The position numbers and the translations under genes were made by a program. Shown in pieces: positions 28,401 to 33,264 of a stretch of 33,264 bases of DNA (positions within the stretch are counted from its first letter, which is position 1; every line of letters starts with the position of its first letter). The DNA is from Pelargonium cotyledonis (lineage: Eukaryota > Streptophyta > Magnoliopsida > Geraniales > Geraniaceae). The stretch lies in NCBI GenBank assembly GCA_036897625.1, contig JAYMTA010000253.1, positions 1 through 33,264 of the forward strand, in the 5' to 3' direction. The notes beneath the pieces were generated by a model. It did no database searches and had not been told where the DNA came from. It was given only the letters and a program-made list of their open reading frames with translations.

Positions 28401-29301
28401 CTATCATCTTCTGTGGTTTGCTGAGATTGTCCGCATTGGCTAACAGGGAGGGATATCCAATGGGGAAATTATAAACATGAGAGTAGCTTTCAAGCCAACA
28501 TCTACTATTTCAGTGAGTTTTATCTTTCTCTTTCTCTTACTCTCACATGCACATTCACGTAGTCCCTTGTGAATGCTTATGACTAGTCGGTTCAAATAAA
28601 GAGTTTGGGTCATTTTGTATTTTCATATTCTTGATAATCTGGTAAACCTTGTGCCTTATTGAGGGATAATTGAACTTGGAAGAGCTTGCAATATGCTCAC
28701 CTACTTATTCATGTCATGTACCATTCTTGTCCCTTCATCACACGTGGTCTGTATATATCCTTCATGTAAGTCTGGCCCTGTGACACTTTTTCATATCCAC
28801 ATGTTATAAGAATCTTGTAATTAGTTGCAGTTGTGTCATTAGTGACATTAGTTTTTAGGTTAATTTCTAAATAGTAAATATACTTTCAGAGGATGTCGTG
28901 TGAGATCATTTTAGTATGAATAAATATGGTTTTGTTATGTCTGCAGAGGAAGCAGAATACAGTTACTAGAGATAAAAAAGAGACGGAACTAATAGCCCGC
29001 GGTCGCCATGACCCCTGTGTTGTCCCACGAGGTTTGTTCCTACATAACAGATGGCCTACCTTTGTTTACTTCAGATATTTTTTTGCAGTTAACAAATACA
29101 ACTTGCTACATAACGAGTGATCTGATACTGTCTGTTTGTTGCGATGATAATGCAGCGGTGCCAATGGTAGAAGCCATGACAGCCCTGGTGCTCGTGGACC
29201 AGCTAATGGCGCAATATGCACAATGTAACTTGTTTCCTATCAATCCAGAATTCCAAGATCCCATGGTCCCCAAGTACGAAGCAGCGAGCCTACCCCTTTG
29301 A
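25462..29301 (+). CDS. CS: chorismate synthase, chloroplastic
   Basis: This is the last shikimate-pathway enzyme. It removes phosphate from 5-enolpyruvylshikimate-3-phosphate to make chorismate and needs reduced FMN. Exons: 25462-25600, 26059-26209, 26475-26551, 26676-26734, 26910-26993, 27091-27183, 27434-27514, 27722-27853, 28025-28127, 28248-28342, 28447-28512, 28947-29031, 29156-29301. All phases match, giving 436 codons, the usual plant length. A Ser/Leu-rich transit peptide (about 1-48, [14 protein letters not shown]) precedes the core, which opens with [22 protein letters not shown] (His68). Other signatures are [36 protein letters not shown] (His155), [26 protein letters not shown] and [18 protein letters not shown]. 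The C-terminal end is KYEAASLPL. Donors after exon 3 (GTTGGG) and exon 12 (GTTTGT) are unusual but are the only ones that keep the conserved protein. A (GT)n tract at about 27653-27670 lies in intron 7. It lies downstream of ADCS on the same strand. Confidence 0.98.
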
Positions 29302-29896
29302 AAGCCTGACCTAAGGGTGAGACTATTTCCATTCCATTATGCGCTCGAATGACTCCATGTGAGTTGTGAATTTTGCTATTATCTATATGTTTGTTGACGA
29401 GTAGTTCAAAATTCCTTCTTGTTTTCCTTATTTCTTACCCAATAATCTTCCAGCTGAAATCCATAAATTTCATGTTTTGTCAATGAATTTCCGATGTGTT
29501 GATGTACACCAAATTACTTGTGATTTATGTATTAATTCAGCTTCTTTTGAATTTTAGAAGGTTGAATCTATCTGTGATTTCATCACAACCAAATGTTTGA
29601 ATGAAGAATGTCCCTGTCCCATCCGAATTTTGTAGTCTAAGCATCCTCTAGAATAATTCTAGGAAGTTTGTTGTCTCGAGAACGAGTCTTGATGCAATAC
29701 TAAGGCTATGTTTGGTACGTAGGAATGAAACGGAATGGAGTTAGCTTTCATGCCAAAAAAACCTTTCTAGCCCGAGTGCTCGCGAAAACTAGAATACGTT
29801 CTTTACCCAGTGAAAACTTATTCTGTCCAGCTTACCAGCCAAAAAGCGAACGAGCTTCCTCCTACATTGAAACCTATGAGTTAGGTTACCCACGGT

Positions 29897-30082
29897 TAAA
29901 AGTCGGCCATGAAACCAGAACGATCTACCACACAGTAAAAATATGCATATTTATTTTTGAGGTTAACACGGATCACATTTGGGTCTTCCGATAGAAGGCC
30001 GACTGTGAAACTAAAACCGATTGCCACATAGATTAAAAGCATGTATATTAAACTTTGAGATCGACTTATATCACATATGAGT
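29897..30082. repeat. degenerate tandem duplication, about 97-bp period
   Basis: The segment from about 29902 (GGCCATGAAACCAGAACGATCTACCACA...) and the segment from about 29998 (GGCCGACTGTGAAACTAAAACCGATTGCCACA...) align imperfectly through ATATGCATATTTA versus GCATGTATATTAA to CGGATCACATTT versus TATATCACATAT. It is an old local duplication of unknown origin. Confidence 0.5.
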
Positions 30083-30370
30083 TTACATAAGATATTTGGA
30101 ATAAAGTTGCGGCAACTCTAACAGCCAAACCACAATATGGACTAATATTTTTCAACCAGAAATATGTTGAAATGGCTCTTTTCCCCTAGCAGCCCAGTGG
30201 GCTTTTACATAGCAAAATGAAATGGGCCCATATTGATTAAACTCAATGAATAATAGCCCAGCCCAATTTGCAAAGAAATTTTGACTTCAAATTAGAAGTT
30301 ATATAAAAAAGAAAAACAAAACTATCTAAATAACAGTGATTGCAATACAATCACTAATAATTTTTAAAAA

Positions 30371-30518
30371 CAAAAATAGGCAAAAACAACCTGCCCTCTG
30401 ACATTAAAAGAGGAAGCCGAGCAAACTCATGGGCCACCTCATTTGCAGAGCATCTCAAATAAGAAAACACGACGCTACCAAAATCATTGGTTAGCGTCAA
30501 ACAGTCCAAAAGGAGCAC
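30371..30518 (-). mobile_element. short LINE RNase H remnant
   Basis: On the minus strand this reads VLLLDCLTLTNDFG, then FSYLRCSANEVAHEFARLP, ending a little later at a stop near the left border. The block with ANEVAHEFAR is the C-terminal part of the RNase H (RVT_3 type) that ends plant LINE ORF2. Only about 50 codons remain, so this is a 5'-truncated or eroded copy, unrelated in detail to the LINE at 6760-12783. No tail or target-site duplication is visible. Confidence 0.6.
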
Positions 30519-31985
30519 TCTATAACATATAATGATTGATTAAATTCACCTACTCCACATATTGTTAAAAAAAAAAAAACATATTGTTTACTTGTTCATT
30601 TAATCTCACCATTGTCACCAACTCAATGTTTGAGTATTACTATTTTATAACATAAGTCAATTTCTATAATTAAATGGTAGGCAAGATTATGAAAAAGAAA
30701 CATGCTCTGTATTTAGTAATTACATACCTAACTAAACCATGACTATTCATAGTAATTAAATAAACAAAATATTTATATATTTTTTTTTAAAGAAAAAACA
30801 CTTGGATTTTTTATTAGGTAAAAGAATAGGAATTGAAATTGGCATATATGTATTGATAGGTCTTAAGGTTACAAGGTGGATGTTTGGTCCATTTATTTTG
30901 ATTTCCCACAGCTCAACCTACTGAATTTGAGCCACAACACTATAATAATTAATTAGTGCAATCAGTGTTAGGTTTAGCAATCAATTACAACATGCCTAAC
31001 TTGCCTCACATTAAATAACATCTTCAATATATATTAAACTTTGTTTTAATTTCTCTTCAACTCATCATATATATCTTAATAAGCACCCAATTTTCTTGTG
31101 ATTAATTGTGACAAGGAAAGACAACAACTATATATGACCATGATGATGGTTCATTTTTTTTGGTGTGTACAACTTACCAAATAGATAAGATTAATTTTCC
31201 TTAATATTTTCTTATTTTCCGTTTTAAAATTAACATTCGCGTGGCATGAGAAAAGTCGTATGGCAACATTTGTAGTTAACATTCCCTATCAAGCTAAGTG
31301 ACCATGACCATGACCATTAGTTGGGTAATCTATCTTTAAACCCTTTAACCATAACACCACCCTCACTTGATAGCTTTGTTAGGAAAGTTTCTACTGTTGT
31401 TTCTCAACTAATGATGCTAACATTTCACTATGCACCATATCTCATTACTCTCTAAAAACATGTTTTAAATATTGTTCGATACCTTAATTGTCAAGTTTGA
31501 TCGATGTTTTGCGTTTAACTGTTTGAGAGAAAACTTGAAACTCCTTTCTGTCATAAGCTAGTGTAAGTTTTTAATCATTTTGACTTAAACTTTTGATGAT
31601 TTACAAAATTAATCACCCTGTTTTTCAAATCTGAATTTCAGAACTAATTAATTTTTTTGTGTATTGCGTACATGATTTTAAACGAGCAAAAGTTTGTAAT
31701 CATTTTACACACAAATTCAAACTATTTTTCATTACAGGCTCTTTTAACTATATTAGTTTGCAATATTCAAATATCAATCAACATTATATAATATTTTCAG
31801 AAACTATATAATCCACATTAATAATGGAGGAGAATAGACAAATAGCCAGCTTGAATGGTCATAATCATTATTGTGATGATGATGATAATGATAATGATAA
31901 TGAAAAAAAGGTTTGGCCTTAGAAAACTAGTTCTTGGTTGGAGCCATCTTAATCCTAATCCATTTAATAAAGTGTGAGTGTGAAT

Positions 31986-32758
31986 TAGGGCTGAGCATGG
32001 GCGGTTTGGATACTTTAACCGTTCAATTTGGTTTGTTATTTTTGAAACTGTTGGCCAATCTGTTGAGAATATATTGGGCGGGTTATTGGTAGCGGTTTGG
32101 CGGACCAACCCAGTAACCGCCTAGATCAACAGTTCAACACTCAACAAATCAAAATTAAAAGATGAACATTGGAAATCGAAGTAAAGAGGAACGAAAGAAG
32201 TTTAAGGGTTTTATGGAAAAGAAATGATGAAGATTATAGAGCCGTTTCTAAGGAACAAATCTGTTAGATACAAAACTGAATAATAGATTCAGATTGAAAA
32301 GAGAAGAAGAATATAGAGATTAGATTAGATAGGAGGGAGAAGATAGAGATCCGTTAGGTTACTGTTTACAGAAAGTTAAAGTCTCAGAGAAAAAGAAAGA
32401 AAAGAGATGAAGAGAAAGAGGAATGAGAGAGTGAATATGGGAATGGGAAGTGAAGTGACGAGAGAGAGGTGAAAGATCCGGAAGAGTGGAAAATGGTTTG
32501 AAAGAGAGGGTTAGAAGATTAGAGTTTGGGAGGATAGAAAGATAATATCTAATGGCTCATCTAGGTTAAAATATGAGCGAGCAGGCTGGTTTTTTAGTGG
32601 ATTGAAAAAATTAGGACCGTTGATCACACCAATAATGAGCAGACGATCCAGATTTCACCCGACCGAATCCAACGATTGCATAGACTGATTATTTATGGCC
32701 CTGGTTCCGGTTTTTCTAAGCGGTCCAGCTGGTTCCGGTTTTATTTTGCTCTGCCCTA
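31986..32758. mobile_element. hAT-type (Ac-like) MITE with exact 8-bp target-site duplication
   Basis: The element starts TAGGGCTGAGCA and ends TGCTCTGCCCTA, giving 12-bp terminal inverted repeats with 11 matches. GTGTGAAT flanks it directly on both sides (31978-31985 and 32759-32766). An 8-bp duplication and a TAGGG-type terminus, as in Ac (TAGGGATGAAA), define the hAT superfamily. Subterminal GCGGTTTGG and CCGGTTTT/GGTTCCGG words occur near both ends, as expected for transposase-binding regions. The interior is purine-rich (about 32160-32540) and encodes no transposase, so it is non-autonomous. The intact duplication suggests a relatively recent insertion. Confidence 0.87.
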
Positions 32759-32766
32759 GTGTGAAT

Positions 32767-33264
32767 GGTTGATGGTTTATAATACAAAAAGAGGATAAGA
32801 CTTTTTAAATTATATAAATTATATTGATGTTGATAAAATGTAAGCTAAAGTAGATTCCATTTTAAAGTTATTGTCAATGGACATTATATTATCATAAAAT
32901 TTAGTATTTGATTTCATAAAACAAACCATGTATTGGAGCATTGTATGTAAAGAGGATTGGTGACCAAACAATAAGAATAGTATTTATATATTAATAGAAT
33001 ATATATATAGTAAGGTGCATTAATTGTGTTTATGTGGATGGATGACCCAACAATTGTTTGATTAATGATAAGACCAAGAGTAGAGGACCAAATTAGAACA
33101 CACTACAATTATATAATTAAACAAGGACTTTCCACCAGAATGATTAATGAAGTTTTGGTGATCATATTATTATTATTCTTCTATATCTAATTAATTCTTC
33201 AATGCTACACCTCTCTTAATTTCTTATTCATGTCTTTATTTTCTTTCATTTTCTATTAGGATTA
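32767..33264. other. right-edge intergenic sequence
   Basis: AT-rich non-coding sequence up to the window edge. The TATTATTATTATTCTT and CT-rich words close to the edge could belong to the promoter of a gene beyond it, but nothing can be supported. Confidence 0.35.

Larger units (their letters stand above)
29302..31985. other. intergenic downstream of chorismate synthase
   Basis: The CS 3' UTR probably occupies the first 200-300 bases. AT-rich DNA follows. Near 29703-29750, GGCTATGTTTGGTACGTAGG and GAATGAAACGGAATGGAG resemble the end of a plant MITE, but a matching second end was not found. At about 30180-30260, AGCCCAGTGGGC and TGGGCCC words occur. A (GATAAT/GATGAT)n microsatellite lies at about 31873-31905. 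No gene was recognised. Confidence 0.5.

Noticed and set aside
29725-29994. 89-codon open frame MKRNGVSFHAKKTF downstream of CS
   Set aside because: It lies within repeat-like sequence and runs into the degenerate tandem duplication. No family resemblance was seen.
31818-32108. 96-codon minus-strand open frame MVRQTATNNPPN
   Set aside because: It crosses the left end of the hAT-type MITE and a GAT/ATT microsatellite that yields poly-isoleucine, so it is not a gene.

Overview
The window is nuclear DNA of a flowering plant, almost certainly a eudicot. It is AT-rich with many GT-AG introns and carries nuclear genes for chloroplast proteins (a photosystem I antenna protein, chorismate synthase, aminodeoxychorismate synthase), a plant receptor-like cytoplasmic kinase, and plant-type LINE, SINE and hAT debris. 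No RNA gene, CRISPR array or bacterial system was seen. The species cannot be named from sequence alone.

Layout. 1-288 (-): first exon of a plastid-targeted protein that runs off the left edge, possibly an ABC1/aarF-type kinase. 1706-2893 (+): LHCA1, two exons, with an apparent one-base frame change in exon 1 and paired G-boxes upstream. 3691-3925 (+): a small secreted cysteine-rich, defensin-like gene that looks broken. 4786-13665 (-): a six-exon receptor-like cytoplasmic kinase close to CRPK1/At1g16670. Its second intron has been swollen to about 6.5 kb by a full-length but dead LINE (6760-12783, same strand as the kinase) with a 15-bp target-site duplication. 13860-16150: intergenic, with a SINE-like and a TIR-like candidate. 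17397-24455 (+): aminodeoxychorismate synthase (ADCS), 13 exons, 916 codons, preceded by two decayed tandem copies of its own exon-1 start region and carrying a SINE in its last intron. 25462-29301 (+): chorismate synthase (CS), 13 exons, 436 codons, with three AC-type (MYB) motifs just upstream. 29302-33264: gene-free, holding a small LINE RNase H fragment and a well-delimited 773-bp hAT-type MITE with an exact 8-bp target-site duplication.

How the genes relate. CS makes chorismate in the plastid, and ADCS converts chorismate plus glutamine to aminodeoxychorismate, the first committed step to p-aminobenzoate and folate. The two genes lie head to tail about 1 kb apart, so an enzyme and one consumer of its product are direct neighbours. 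The other genes show no shared pathway beyond the plastid. All gene models are reconstructed by hand from splice signals and remembered family sequence. Every exon junction keeps reading phase, and the totals (390, 916 and 436 codons) agree with known family lengths. I found no clearly undescribed system. The most unusual items are the CS-ADCS pairing, the triplicated ADCS first-exon region, and the sense-strand LINE inside the kinase intron.
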